A stretch of DNA of 64,000 nt from Flavobacterium selenitireducens (GCF_014748335.1 NZ_JAAVIY010000001.1:496001-560000), one strand, 5' to 3'; shown: positions 17,492 to 27,995, counted from the stretch's first letter. The notes: generated from the sequence alone by a model not told the origin. Translations and numbers: made by a program.

Positions 17492-17509
17492 TTTATCTAA
17501 CGAGATAAA
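17492..17509. promoter_or_regulatory. Inverted repeat, candidate operator of the CI-like regulator
   Basis: TTTATCT and AGATAAA are exact inverted 7-mers separated by AACG, 22 bases upstream of the regulator's ATG at 17470. Motif evidence only. Confidence 0.35.
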
Positions 17510-17843
17510 AATATGGTTATGAATTCTTACTAAAAATTCAACCATATAAATCGTCGGGGGCTACAATTTATACAGCCTAAAGGCCATAACAACCCGGATT
17601 TCACGGATCATGTCAGGGTCAGAAACGGAGACATTCGCAATTTGAGAATTTCCGTTTCGTTTTTGAAAATTAATTCACGACTATCTGCAATGTGGTATTT
17701 CAGAATTCGTGTGAAAGTGACAAATATAGAATTTTTCATATAGCAATCTATTAAACAAAACAAAAATTTTAAAGCAATTACGAATGAAATAGTTAAATCA
17801 CACACACCGTCCCACACCTCACTATTAACTTAACACTTTACTT

Positions 17844-20800
17844 ATGAAATTGAATTCTACATTCACAAGGATGTATGTATTCCTGTACATCTTTGCCTTT
17901 CTGTTACCGATTTTGTTCTCCCAGGGAGCAATCGCCCAATCGGTAAGGGTCTTTCCCGAAACGATTTCGAGCCAAAGCAATTCCGACAATGTCGCCAACG
18001 CGGTAGACGATAATCTCTCGACTTTTGCCCGCGTACGCGCCAGTTCCGGGCTGGCGCTTGGAATCGGTGCCTATTCCGGCCACGTCGAACTTCAGTACGA
18101 CACCACGCTTCCGGCCAACACCACCTCTTACGTCAAGGTCCGTACAGACGACAATCTCCTGCCCGCACTCTTGGGTGGAAGCCTTGGAGGGCTTTTGTCG
18201 AACGTGCTTGGTTCCGTGCTCATCGGCAACCAGGAATTCACGATCCAGGCCAAAAACAATGGAACCGTCGTGCTTCAGGGCGACAGCCAGGACATAGGCG
18301 AATTCGCCACGAACCGATTGCGTATCGTGACCGATGAGAACGGCGACTTTTTTATCGCCATCACGCCGGCCCAAGCTTATAACCGCATCCGGCTTACGAA
18401 TCGCATCGGAAGCCTTCTCGGCCTGTTCAACACCCGAAACCTTGATGTCTACGACGCATTTTATATCGCGACTGCAGACAATTGCGGTCAACCATCCTAT
18501 ACTTCGTTCTCCGGAAGCGGCATCACGCTCGACCTCCTGCAGATAGCCGGTGCCGGTGTAGACGATCCCGAAAACGCAATTGACGACAGTACGACAAATT
18601 TTTCACAACTCAGTCTCGGCATCCTGGGCGTTGCAGCCTCTATCGAGCAAACGGTCTACTTCGACGGACTTTCCAATCCGAATGACCAATTCAATGTACG
18701 ATTGCGCCTCTCGCCTTCCCTACTCGAGGTAGGCGTTGCCAACAACATACAGATCATAGCGCAGAACGGCCCAACCTCCGTCCAGACGATTACGCTGAGC
18801 TCGCTGCTCAACCCGGAAGTCATCGGTCTTATCCAAGGTAACCAGATCGTGACGATCCCGGTACAAACTTCCGCTCCGGCCAATCGTATCACTGTGCGGC
18901 TTTCCGCCCTGCTCAATGTACAGTTGCAGCAAAGCATCGACCTTTTTGGTGTTACCAGGGTTGCGAGAGCGCCTGTGATTACGGATTCTTTTACGCTTGC
19001 GCCGAGAATTTGCGCCGGAAGTACAGCTTCACTGATCGCCAATACCGCGGCGAATTATGAATTGCACTGGTACTCAGCCGCGACGGGCGGGACGCCATTG
19101 GCAGTGACCACGTCGGGTCAACCGTTTGTAACGCCGGTCCTTGCAACCGACACCTCGTTTTATGTTGCTGCGGTCAGGATCGGATGCCCCGAAGAATCTT
19201 CCCGGGTTCGCATCAATGTAGACGTGGTACCATTGCCGTCAGCGGCCGATATCACTATCGCGTCGCCTCTTTCGGCCTGCCAGGGCAATATTACGCTTAC
19301 GCCGACGACGGTTCTTGAGAACGCTGTCATCCGATACTATACGAACCAAAACATGACCCAGGAAATCGTCACCGGATTTACCGGAACTCCGGGCGTAACC
19401 TATGTCAAGAACGACGCGACGGGCACACTTGCGATATCCGGCCTTTCCCAGGCCAACTCGCCTTACACCTATTATATCGCCCTCGAAGTGGAGGGACTTT
19501 GTACGAATGCGACGGGAACACTAAAGGAAGTGGTCGTCAACTATTCGGAACAACTTGTGGTGCAGGCCAATACGACGCTCGAGGGATGCGGATCGGCCAA
19601 TTTAGCCGACGCCATCCTGAATTTCGACCCGAATAACACTTATCTCTTTTTCGACGCGGCCAACAATCCGGTAGCAGCGGAAGCAGCGGCGAACATTACT
19701 ACGAGCGGAAGTTATTCCATACAGGCGCAAGGCCCTAACGGAACCTGCGCCTCTGCCTTGGTTACGGTAAACGTAACGATCAACCAGCAACCCGTGATTA
19801 CCACGGCGGCGACTGCTTTGGTCACAAACGTGGGCAACACCGTTACTCTCTCTGCCACCGCCTCTGCCGGTACGATAACCTGGTACGATCAGGCCGGAAC
19901 CGCTCTGGCTTCAAACGTAGCCGGCCCATTTGCCACTACCGGAACTTTCGCTTTTACGGGAATCGCAACCGTCGGAAGTTGTACGGCAAGCACCACTATC
20001 ACCGTAACGGTTCTCGACGCCAATGAGTGTCCTCCACTTTTACAGCCAGCCTACGCTACTACGCAAAGCTCCGGATCGGTGATCACGGGTGGTGTCGCCA
20101 ACGGCTCGAATGCCGTGGATGCAAACCTTCAGACACATTCCACTATCGTTACAGGACTTGGATTGCTCGGCATAGGAACGACCTGGCAAACGCTTCAGTG
20201 GCCGAATACCGTTGCCGCCGGAACGCCCGTCACAGTAAAACTCGGTTCTGAATACAGCGGGTTGACGCTCATCGGAGGGTTCTCTGTCGTCGGCACGAAA
20301 CGCAACGCCCAAGGAATTCCCGTTGAAATCGGAAATCCTCAACCCGTGTCAGGCTCACTGCTGGACCTGCTGCCGGGACAAAATACTTTTGAATTTACAT
20401 TCGTTCCGGCTAACGCATCCGGGCCGCAAACATTCGACGGTGTCCGCATCATTGTATCCTCGTTGGTAAGCGTCGCGCAAAACGCAAAGGTGTTCGAAGC
20501 CTATTATGCCACGCCAGCCACCCAGGTCGCTTGCGGTGACGATGCCCGCGATGTGCTTTACGGAGCCGTCGATCTTGGAGTCGGCGCCCTGACCTCGACC
20601 GTAAGCGTAACGAATCCGTTTCAAGCCATCGACAACAGCCAGACCACGGCCGCGACCCTGTTTAGCGGAGTAGGCGTCCTCGCCGCCGCGGAAATGACCG
20701 TCGTATTCAACACACCGTCGATTGAAGGCGACCAGGTCCGCATCCGACTTTCCAAACCCGGAACATTGCTCACCTTGTCGCTGTTGAACGGGCTAAGCGT

Positions 20801-23800
20801 ACAACCTATGTTGGGCAACGCGCCGTCCGGCGGTCTGATCTCAACGGGATTGTTGACGCTACAACTGCTTGGCGGAGGCGAGGCGGCCGTAGTGACGTTC
20901 ACGCCGACGGCTACCTTCGACAGGTTGAGGATACGGTTTGGAGGTGTTGCAGGCGTCCTCGATCAACTCAACGTTCACGATGTGGAACGACTTGCCAACA
21001 CTCAGGTTATCGATGCCGATGAGAACAACGAAGTCACGGCTTGCCAGGGCCAAACCATTACTCTTGAAGCCGCTCCTATCGCCTGTACCTCTTTTGTATG
21101 GTACGATGCGGAAGTTGGCGGAAACGTCGTGGCCACCGGAAATTCGTTTACAATCCCGGCTAGCTTGCCTCAAGGCACCTATACGTTCTGGATCCAGCCG
21201 ATCCGCTTCGGGTGCGCGTTTTTGAGCCGAGGCAGCGTAACGGTCAATGTTACTGAGACTGCTCCTGCGGACGCTATCGAATCGGTAACGATCAACGGCG
21301 GTTCCGAAACCTCGATTTGTGCTGCCGACGGAAACGTCACCCTTGTCGCGAATCTTGATGCTGAGCTTACTGTCACGGATCCCGTTTTCTATTGGTATTC
21401 CTTTGATGGGACGACTCAGACGCTGATTGCCAACCAAACGACGTCCACACTTGCGTTGACCGGACTGGCGCCGGGTTCTTATACGTATTTCGTCGGATTC
21501 AGTTCTGCTGAATATTGCCAGACGGCCCAAGCCGACCGAACCCGTATCGATTTTACGATCCTGCCGTCTTCGGTCGCAGCCGATATTTCGGTTTCCGACA
21601 CTGGAATCTGCCTTGACGGAACCGCCGTCATCACGCCTACAACTACGTTGGCCGGAGCCCAATTCACCTATTATTTCACAAACGACACGACCCAACAGAT
21701 AACCGATGGCCTTACAGTCGGCGGCGTCACTTACGACATCGCTTCAAATGGCGTCCTTACGATTACAGGACTTGACGAATCGGCCAGCCCGTATACGTAT
21801 TACGTTGCGGTGTCGAGCAATACGACGTGTATCAACCAAGCCGGAAACCTCGAAGCCGTTACGGTCACAGTGGGTAGTTTGCCGACACCGACGACTGCTG
21901 AAACGACACAGAATTTCTGTGCTGCCAACAATCCTACGGTGGCCGATTTACAGGTCAATGAAACCGGCGCCATATTCTACGATGCCGCTATTGGAGGCAA
22001 TGTATTGGCTGCCGATACGGCTCTAGTAAACGGAGGAATCTACTATGCGGCCTTGTCGGATGGCGTCTGCGAAAGCGAAACCCGCCTGGCCATTACCGTA
22101 ACGATAGGAAACCCTCCGACACCGACGACCAACGATAACGAGCAGAACTTCTGCGCCGTTGACGCGCCGACCGTAGCCGATATCCAGGTCAACGAAACCG
22201 GTGTCGTGTTTTATACGACGCCAGCAGGCGGCACGGCTCTCGATCCCGCTACGCCACTTGCTGCCGGAATTTATTATGCTTCGAGCGTAGACGGCGCCTG
22301 CGAAAGCGAAACCCGCCTGGCGATAACGGTCGTAATCGGTGATCCAGAGACTCCGACTACGGATGACGCGACACAGGATTTCTGCGCCGACCTGAATCCG
22401 ACAGTAGCCGACCTTGCCGTCAATCAAACCAATATAGCGATTTACGACGTCGCTACAGGCGGACAACCGTTGACGCCGGAAACTCCTTTGGCAACTGGAA
22501 CGTACTACGTGGCGGCAATCGAGGCCGGTACGAATTGCGAGAGCACCGACCGCCTTGAGATCGCGGTTAACGTAAGCAATGTAAATACGCCTTCTACAAA
22601 TGATACCACACAAGATTTTTGCCTGTCTGCCAATCCGACCGTTTCGGATATACAGGTAAACGAGACAGGTGTGACGTTTTATGACGCAGCCGATGGCGGA
22701 AGCCCTTATGACGCCTCCGCCCCATTGGTTTCGGGAACATACTACGCAGCTTTGACAAATGGCGTCTGCGAAAGCGACGAACGCCTTGAGATTGCGGTAA
22801 CCGTTGCCGATCCGGCCGCGCCGACCACAAACAATGCGACCCAGACGTTCTGCCAGAGCGACAACCCTACGGTGGGCGACATCCAGGTAAATGAGGCGAC
22901 CGTTGTTTTTTATGACGCCGTTACAGGCGGAACCGCTATCGATCCGTCTACTCCATTGACGGCCGGCACCTATTTCGCAGCCAATGTGGTAAATGGTTGT
23001 GAGAGTTCGGAAAGGCTTGAGATCACGATCATCATCGACGATCCAGGCACGCCGACGACGAACGACGCTACACAAAATTTCTGTGCCTCGGGCAATCCGA
23101 CGGTAGCCGATATCCAGGTCAACGAAACCGGAGTCGTGTTCTTTGACGCGGCATCTGGCGGCAACCAACTTGATCCGTCGACGCCACTCGTTGCGGGCAT
23201 TTACTATGCTGCTTTCGGAAACGTGACGTGTTCGAACACGACGCGTCTCGAAGTGACCGTAACCATCGGAAACCCACTTACGCCGACGACAAATTCCGCT
23301 TCGCAGACATTCTGTGCTACACAAAATCCGACGGTAGCGAACATTCAGGTCAACGAAACTGGCATTGTGTTCTATACGACGGCAACCGGTGGAACACCTT
23401 TGGATACGACCACACCGCTTGTCACGGGAACTTATTTCGCGGCCATTTCAGACGGGGCATGTGAAAGCGGAACCCGTCTTGAAATTGCGGTAACCGTGAG
23501 CGATCCGGCTACGCCCACCACGACAGACTCTACCCAGGATTTCTGTCTTTCGGACAATCCAACGGTGGCGGACCTGCAGGTCAACGAGACCGGTGTTGTA
23601 TTTTTCAGTTCAGCAACCGGGGGAACGCCTCTTGAGGCCTCGACGACTTTAGTGAACGGCGTGTACTACGCCTCGCTTTCCGTCGGTGATTGCCAAAGTG
23701 CAATCCGACTCGAAATCGCCGTCAATATCGTCGATCCGGCCACGCCAACGACGACTGACGACACCCAAATGTTCTGCCTGGCCGACAATCCAACAGTGGC

Positions 23801-24869
23801 AGATATACAGGTCAATGAACTGGACGTCGTCTTCTACACTGAAGCGACCGGAGGCACGCCTCTATCGGCTTCGACGCCTCTTGTAACAGGAACATACTAT
23901 GTGGCATTGGTCGTGGGAGACTGCGAAAGCGCCGTGAGACTTGCGATCGAGGTCATGGTTTCCGGTTCGGACACCGCGGTAATTACCGGTGGAGGCGACA
24001 CAACCTGCGTTTCACAATCGGTAACCTATTCCACTACGCCAGGCATGACCAACTATGTCTGGACCGTTACAGGCGGGCAAATCACTGCCGGAGGCGGAAC
24101 CAACGATAGTTCGGTAACCGTAGAATGGCTGTCAATAGGGACGGGTAACATTTCAGTTGTCTTTACCGATGTGAACTGCGGCAATACGACGTCGGCTTCG
24201 CTGAATGTGAACGTCAATGTCTGCTCAGATCTCACGATCTCCAAAGTGGTCGACATCTTCAATCCTACGATTGGCCAGCACGTCACGTTTACCATTACCG
24301 TCAATAACGAAGGCATCAGCAACTTTACGGATGTCATCGTAAACGAGATGCTTCCGTCAGGATATACGTTGGTGAATTTCAGCGCTTCGGCCGGAACCTA
24401 CCTCCCGTTGACCGGATGGTGGACGATCCCGGTCCTGGTAGCAAATGATTCGGCTACGCTTACGATCACGGTCATTGTGAATCCTTCAGGAAATTACCTG
24501 AACAGCGTCACGATCGATGATTCCGTGCCGGATGATTCCACGGTGCTCAACAACGGAGCTGAAGCATGGGTAGAACCACTCTGCTTGATTGTCTACAACG
24601 AATTCACTCCGAATGGCGATGGCGACAACGAGACGTTCCGCATCGATTGCATCGAGAATTATCCGAACAATATGCTGCAGGTCTTCAACCGATACGGCGT
24701 AATGGTGTACAAAACGCGCGGTTACCAGAACAACTGGGACGGTATCGCCAACCAGAATTCACCTATCAACGAAGACAAGATGCTTCCCGCCGGAACCTAT
24801 TACTACACGCTCGAATTGGGCGATGGTAGCGGTGTTACCAAGTCGGGATGGTTATACATCATGCGATAA
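17844..24869 (+). CDS. Giant repetitive surface adhesin with T9SS type B (CHU_C) sorting domain, 2341 aa
   Basis: A signal peptide (residues 1-32, ending GAIAQS) leads into discoidin-like modules at about 33-185, 190-375, 730-900 and 900-1090 (NAVDDNLSTFARVRASSG type). Ig-like segments with HWYSAATGGTPL and FVWYDAEVGG lie between them. Nine tandem repeats of about 77 residues fill 1346-2041. A PKD-like part follows, then a DUF11-like domain (VTFTITVNNEGISNFTDVIV), then residues 2248-2341, a gliding-motility-associated C-terminal domain: YNEFTPNGDGDNETFRI, QVFNRYGVMVYK, YYTLELGDG and GWLYIMR. Type B substrates are exported by T9SS and held on the surface, often needing a neighbouring PorP/SprF protein, which follows here. 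It resembles SprB-type adhesins in layout; a role in adhesion or gliding is inferred. Confidence 0.92.
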   Translation: MKLNSTFTRMYVFLYIFAFLLPILFSQGAIAQSVRVFPETISSQSNSDNVANAVDDNLSTFARVRASSGLALGIGAYSGHVELQYDTTLPANTTSYVKVRTDDNLLPALLGGSLGGLLSNVLGSVLIGNQEFTIQAKNNGTVVLQGDSQDIGEFATNRLRIVTDENGDFFIAITPAQAYNRIRLTNRIGSLLGLFNTRNLDVYDAFYIATADNCGQPSYTSFSGSGITLDLLQIAGAGVDDPENAIDDSTTNFSQLSLGILGVAASIEQTVYFDGLSNPNDQFNVRLRLSPSLLEVGVANNIQIIAQNGPTSVQTITLSSLLNPEVIGLIQGNQIVTIPVQTSAPANRITVRLSALLNVQLQQSIDLFGVTRVARAPVITDSFTLAPRICAGSTASLIANTAANYELHWYSAATGGTPLAVTTSGQPFVTPVLATDTSFYVAAVRIGCPEESSRVRINVDVVPLPSAADITIASPLSACQGNITLTPTTVLENAVIRYYTNQNMTQEIVTGFTGTPGVTYVKNDATGTLAISGLSQANSPYTYYIALEVEGLCTNATGTLKEVVVNYSEQLVVQANTTLEGCGSANLADAILNFDPNNTYLFFDAANNPVAAEAAANITTSGSYSIQAQGPNGTCASALVTVNVTINQQPVITTAATALVTNVGNTVTLSATASAGTITWYDQAGTALASNVAGPFATTGTFAFTGIATVGSCTASTTITVTVLDANECPPLLQPAYATTQSSGSVITGGVANGSNAVDANLQTHSTIVTGLGLLGIGTTWQTLQWPNTVAAGTPVTVKLGSEYSGLTLIGGFSVVGTKRNAQGIPVEIGNPQPVSGSLLDLLPGQNTFEFTFVPANASGPQTFDGVRIIVSSLVSVAQNAKVFEAYYATPATQVACGDDARDVLYGAVDLGVGALTSTVSVTNPFQAIDNSQTTAATLFSGVGVLAAAEMTVVFNTPSIEGDQVRIRLSKPGTLLTLSLLNGLSVQPMLGNAPSGGLISTGLLTLQLLGGGEAAVVTFTPTATFDRLRIRFGGVAGVLDQLNVHDVERLANTQVIDADENNEVTACQGQTITLEAAPIACTSFVWYDAEVGGNVVATGNSFTIPASLPQGTYTFWIQPIRFGCAFLSRGSVTVNVTETAPADAIESVTINGGSETSICAADGNVTLVANLDAELTVTDPVFYWYSFDGTTQTLIANQTTSTLALTGLAPGSYTYFVGFSSAEYCQTAQADRTRIDFTILPSSVAADISVSDTGICLDGTAVITPTTTLAGAQFTYYFTNDTTQQITDGLTVGGVTYDIASNGVLTITGLDESASPYTYYVAVSSNTTCINQAGNLEAVTVTVGSLPTPTTAETTQNFCAANNPTVADLQVNETGAIFYDAAIGGNVLAADTALVNGGIYYAALSDGVCESETRLAITVTIGNPPTPTTNDNEQNFCAVDAPTVADIQVNETGVVFYTTPAGGTALDPATPLAAGIYYASSVDGACESETRLAITVVIGDPETPTTDDATQDFCADLNPTVADLAVNQTNIAIYDVATGGQPLTPETPLATGTYYVAAIEAGTNCESTDRLEIAVNVSNVNTPSTNDTTQDFCLSANPTVSDIQVNETGVTFYDAADGGSPYDASAPLVSGTYYAALTNGVCESDERLEIAVTVADPAAPTTNNATQTFCQSDNPTVGDIQVNEATVVFYDAVTGGTAIDPSTPLTAGTYFAANVVNGCESSERLEITIIIDDPGTPTTNDATQNFCASGNPTVADIQVNETGVVFFDAASGGNQLDPSTPLVAGIYYAAFGNVTCSNTTRLEVTVTIGNPLTPTTNSASQTFCATQNPTVANIQVNETGIVFYTTATGGTPLDTTTPLVTGTYFAAISDGACESGTRLEIAVTVSDPATPTTTDSTQDFCLSDNPTVADLQVNETGVVFFSSATGGTPLEASTTLVNGVYYASLSVGDCQSAIRLEIAVNIVDPATPTTTDDTQMFCLADNPTVADIQVNELDVVFYTEATGGTPLSASTPLVTGTYYVALVVGDCESAVRLAIEVMVSGSDTAVITGGGDTTCVSQSVTYSTTPGMTNYVWTVTGGQITAGGGTNDSSVTVEWLSIGTGNISVVFTDVNCGNTTSASLNVNVNVCSDLTISKVVDIFNPTIGQHVTFTITVNNEGISNFTDVIVNEMLPSGYTLVNFSASAGTYLPLTGWWTIPVLVANDSATLTITVIVNPSGNYLNSVTIDDSVPDDSTVLNNGAEAWVEPLCLIVYNEFTPNGDGDNETFRIDCIENYPNNMLQVFNRYGVMVYKTRGYQNNWDGIANQNSPINEDKMLPAGTYYYTLELGDGSGVTKSGWLYIMR
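21879..23966 (+). repeat. Nine tandem ~231-bp repeats inside the adhesin gene
   Basis: Each unit codes about 77 residues with the frame TPTT...TQ.FC...NPTVADIQVNE, then VVFYDAATGGTPL, then a TGTYYAA strand, a CES block and RLEIAVTV. DNA identity between units is visibly lower than protein similarity, so the array is old rather than freshly amplified. Confidence 0.9.
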
Positions 24870-24902
24870 CCGGAATCAGCCATTAACTAAAACTTTGACG
24901 CA

Positions 24903-25826
24903 ATGAAATTCAATATATATGCAATCAGTGTGGCATTTCTCGTGATGTTTTCCATTAGCGGGAATGCCCAACAGGATCCGGGTTACACACAATACATGTA
25001 CAACCCGCTTGTAATCAATTCCGGATATACCGGCTCGACGGGAGCTCTTGAAGCCGTGCTGATCCACCGCTCCCAATGGGTTGGTATCGAAGGCGCGCCC
25101 GAAACCCAGTCATTTACGGTCCACAGCCCGCTTTCAAATGAAAAACTTGGGCTTGGCTTCTCGGCCGTCCAGGACAAATTAGGCCCGTCAAGGGAGATTT
25201 ACCTCGACGGTAACTTCTCGTACACCATCGATTTGAACTACAATACCAAACTCGCCTTCGGACTCAAAGCCGGGGCGAGAATCCTCAACATCGATTGGTC
25301 GAAAGGACGTTTTTACGATGAGGACGATGCGTTGCTGAACCAGAACATCGACAACAAATTCATCCCGCAGATCGGTGCCGGTGCGTATTTGTACGGCGAT
25401 AAATGGTATGTGGGCGCGTCTGTCCCGAGCTTTATCAAAAGCGATTATTATGACGATATAGCCGAGGAGGTCGATCCCGATCGCCTTCACTTCTACCTTA
25501 TCGGAGGTTACGTTTTCGATCTTACCGACAACCTGAAATTCAAGCCGGCCGTTTTGGCAAGGGCAGTTTCGGGCGCTCCGGTTGAGTTCGATGTCTCGGC
25601 GAACTTTATGTTCATGGAAAAATTCGTGCTCGGGGCCGGATACCGTTTCGACGATTCGGTTTCTGCTTTGGCCGGGTTCCAGATCTCCCGCGATTTCTTC
25701 ATCGGATACGCTTACGATTTCACTACGAGTGAACTCAACAAGTACAACAACGGTACGCACGAAATACTGTTGCGCTTCCAGATGAACAAGAAAACCAGCC
25801 AGATCAAATCACCGCGATTCTTCTAA
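24903..25826 (+). CDS. PorP/SprF-family outer-membrane protein
   Basis: The protein has a signal peptide (MKFNIYAISVAFLVMFSISG, ending NAQ) and the family opening QQDPGYTQYMYNPLVINSGY TGS, then LIHRSQWVGIEGAPETQSF and LGLGFSAVQDKLGP. The rest alternates strands of a 14-stranded-type barrel and ends LRFQMNKKTSQIKSPRFF. Known members (SprF, PorP) are needed for export or anchoring of type B T9SS substrates. Lying 33 bases after the giant type B adhesin, it is most likely that protein's dedicated partner. The third gene of the operon, an OmpA-family protein, starts 11 bases later. Confidence 0.93.
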   Translation: MKFNIYAISVAFLVMFSISGNAQQDPGYTQYMYNPLVINSGYTGSTGALEAVLIHRSQWVGIEGAPETQSFTVHSPLSNEKLGLGFSAVQDKLGPSREIYLDGNFSYTIDLNYNTKLAFGLKAGARILNIDWSKGRFYDEDDALLNQNIDNKFIPQIGAGAYLYGDKWYVGASVPSFIKSDYYDDIAEEVDPDRLHFYLIGGYVFDLTDNLKFKPAVLARAVSGAPVEFDVSANFMFMEKFVLGAGYRFDDSVSALAGFQISRDFFIGYAYDFTTSELNKYNNGTHEILLRFQMNKKTSQIKSPRFF

Positions 25827-25837
25827 AACCTCCAAAC

Positions 25838-27778
25838 ATGAACAAGTTTTATATCATCATAGCGTGCCTGGTCATTTCGGTGGCCTCGGCACAGACCAAG
25901 CTCAAGCGAGCCGAGAAACTTTACAAGCAGTATTCGTTTACCGAAGCTGCCAAACTGTACGACGAAGCGCTTTCCGAAAAGGAAAATCCGGGAGCCGAAA
26001 TTTTGAAGATGGCCGGGGATTCCCATTACAACATCGGCCAGAAGCGAGAGGCGCTGAAATATTACCAGATGCTTTACGAGGTCCAGGGAAGCACGATGCC
26101 CGGCGAGTATTTCATCCGGTACACCGAATCGATAAAGGCGACGCTTGATTACGCCAAAGCAGACAAGGTCACTAAGGAATTCCTCGAGGCAAAAGGCGAC
26201 AATGCCCTCATGGCCAAATATGCATTGCAGAAAAAGCAAATGGACAGCCTCGCAAAGGAAAAACCGTTGTACACGGTAAAAGTATTGGATGCAAATTCCA
26301 ACAAGTCCGATTTTGGGACCGCGTTTTACGGACAGAAAATTGTCTATGCTTCGGCAAAGGATACGACGAAGTACAACGAGAAGCTTTACAACTGGAACAA
26401 GCAGCCGTTTCTCGATTTGTACGTGGCCGAACGCAATGTTTCGGATGGTTCCCTGATCAACGTCCAACCCTTTTTGCCTCAGGCCATGACGCGCTATCAC
26501 GATGCGGCGGCCACTTTTAGCCCGGATCTCAAATGGGTCTATTACACGCGCAACATCGTCAAGAACAACAAAAAGCTCGTCAACGACAAGACGGGAACAA
26601 ACCAGTTCAAGATCGTGCGCGCGCCTCTTCAGGAAGAGTCAAAAATCGGCAAACTCGAAGATCTTCATTTCAACAATAACGCCTATTCTACCGGGCACCC
26701 GGCTGTTAGTAGCGACGGCAAATGGTTGTTTTTCGCTTCGGATATGCCCGGCGGACAAGGCGGTTCGGATATCTACGTAGCCGAAATCGACGCGGCAGGA
26801 ACCGTTGGGCCGGCCAAAAATCTTGGTCCTACGGTCAACACTCCCGGAGAAGACATGTTTCCGTATTTCAGCAACGGTATGTTGTATTTCGCTTCCGACG
26901 GCCATTTCGGTTGGGGCGGACTCGACATATACGAAACGAAAATGAGCGAAAACATGGCTTTTTCCGAACCTAAAAACCTCGGATCACCCATCAATTCCAA
27001 CAAAGACGATTTCGCTTATATCGTGGATGCCGAAGACAAATTCGGGTACTTTTCCTCAAACCGTGAAATGGGAAAAGGCGACGACGACATTTACTACTTT
27101 ACCAAGGTCAAAGCGCCTTGCGACGAACTGATTTCCGGTAAGGTCACCAACGCGAAGTCGAAGTTGCCGATCGCCGGGGCAACCGTTAGCGTTACCGATT
27201 TGATGGACACCGACGTCTCTTCGGCCACGACCGATGGGAACGGCGATTACGTCGTCAAGGTACCTTGTGGCAAAACCTACAAAGTCGCCGCTACCAAAGC
27301 CAACCACAGCCGTGAAGAAAAACAGCTTGAGATCGGCAAAAAGAACGGCAACCAGACCAAAGATGTGAATTTCGAACTTACGAACTACGATGATCTAATC
27401 ACCAAAAAAGACAATGTCGAGAAGATCACCGTGAACCCGATCTATTTCGAATACGACAAATGGGACATCACGGATGTTGCCGCGGTGGAGCTCGACAAAG
27501 TGGTCTTCGCGATGACCAAATTCCCTGTCTTAAAAATCAAGATCGAGTCGCATACGGACTCGAGAGGAAAGGACGCTTACAACCTGAAGTTGTCCGACAA
27601 CCGCGCCAAATCTACCAGAGACTATATCATTTCAAAAGGAATTGATGCCACGCGCATCGAAAGTGCTATCGGATACGGCGAAAGCCGCTTGACGAACCGA
27701 TGCAGGAACGGCGTCAAATGTACGGAGGCCCAGCATTTGGCCAACCGCCGCTCTGATTTCATCGTGATCGATAAGTAA
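25838..27778 (+). CDS. OmpA-family protein with TPR and PD40 repeats, 646 aa
   Basis: The domains in order are: signal peptide (residues 1-18, ending ASA); TPR-like helices to about 130 (EAAKLYDEALSEKENPGAEI); PD40/WD40-like blades from about 200 to 420 (SSDGKWLFFASDMPGGQGGS, YFSNGMLYFASDGHFGWGGL); a carboxypeptidase-regulatory-like domain at about 430-500 (ISGKVTNAKSKLPIAGATVS); and an OmpA domain at about 525-646 with peptidoglycan-binding residues in IKIESHTDSRGKDAYNLKLS and DNRAKSTRDYI. It should tie an outer-membrane assembly to the cell wall. This domain set follows PorP/SprF genes in many flavobacteria, as here, making a three-gene adhesin display operon. A terminator closes the operon at 27806. 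Confidence 0.93.
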   Translation: MNKFYIIIACLVISVASAQTKLKRAEKLYKQYSFTEAAKLYDEALSEKENPGAEILKMAGDSHYNIGQKREALKYYQMLYEVQGSTMPGEYFIRYTESIKATLDYAKADKVTKEFLEAKGDNALMAKYALQKKQMDSLAKEKPLYTVKVLDANSNKSDFGTAFYGQKIVYASAKDTTKYNEKLYNWNKQPFLDLYVAERNVSDGSLINVQPFLPQAMTRYHDAAATFSPDLKWVYYTRNIVKNNKKLVNDKTGTNQFKIVRAPLQEESKIGKLEDLHFNNNAYSTGHPAVSSDGKWLFFASDMPGGQGGSDIYVAEIDAAGTVGPAKNLGPTVNTPGEDMFPYFSNGMLYFASDGHFGWGGLDIYETKMSENMAFSEPKNLGSPINSNKDDFAYIVDAEDKFGYFSSNREMGKGDDDIYYFTKVKAPCDELISGKVTNAKSKLPIAGATVSVTDLMDTDVSSATTDGNGDYVVKVPCGKTYKVAATKANHSREEKQLEIGKKNGNQTKDVNFELTNYDDLITKKDNVEKITVNPIYFEYDKWDITDVAAVELDKVVFAMTKFPVLKIKIESHTDSRGKDAYNLKLSDNRAKSTRDYIISKGIDATRIESAIGYGESRLTNRCRNGVKCTEAQHLANRRSDFIVIDK

Positions 27779-27805
27779 GTTAGGTTACTTAAGTTTGGGT
27801 GTTTT

Positions 27806-27834
27806 GAAAGCCGTCCGGGGGGGCGGCTTTCTTT
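27806..27834 (+). terminator. Terminator of the adhesin-PorP/SprF-OmpA operon
   Basis: The stem GAAAGCCG / CGGCTTTC with a G-rich loop lies 27 bases after the OmpA stop codon. The T run is weak (CTTTGTT). Confidence 0.7.
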
Positions 27835-27995
27835 GTTACAATCGGTAAGATATCGCGAATTCTAACCGAGGCCGATCCAATTCTCAATTGCGTCAGATCG
27901 GAACACACCTCCTTGCGTACATTCGCATCTCATCATCAAATCAACATCCGCACGCTGTCCCGAATGGGGGCGAAAGCTCGAAAAACGCACTGTTT

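Noticed and set aside
20859..21695. A 278-codon minus-strand frame inside the adhesin
   Set aside because: Its composition is Arg/Gly/Asp-rich, it has no recognisable domain, and it lies entirely within the strong plus-strand gene.
22023..23324. A 433-codon open frame on the minus strand opposite the adhesin repeats
   Set aside because: It is the shadow of the repetitive plus-strand gene: residues are basic and repetitive, with no domain, and the plus frame has a signal peptide, repeats and a sorting domain.
21879..23966. The tandem array taken as a CRISPR
   Set aside because: The units are 231 bp, in frame and coding; there are no short identical repeats with unique spacers.
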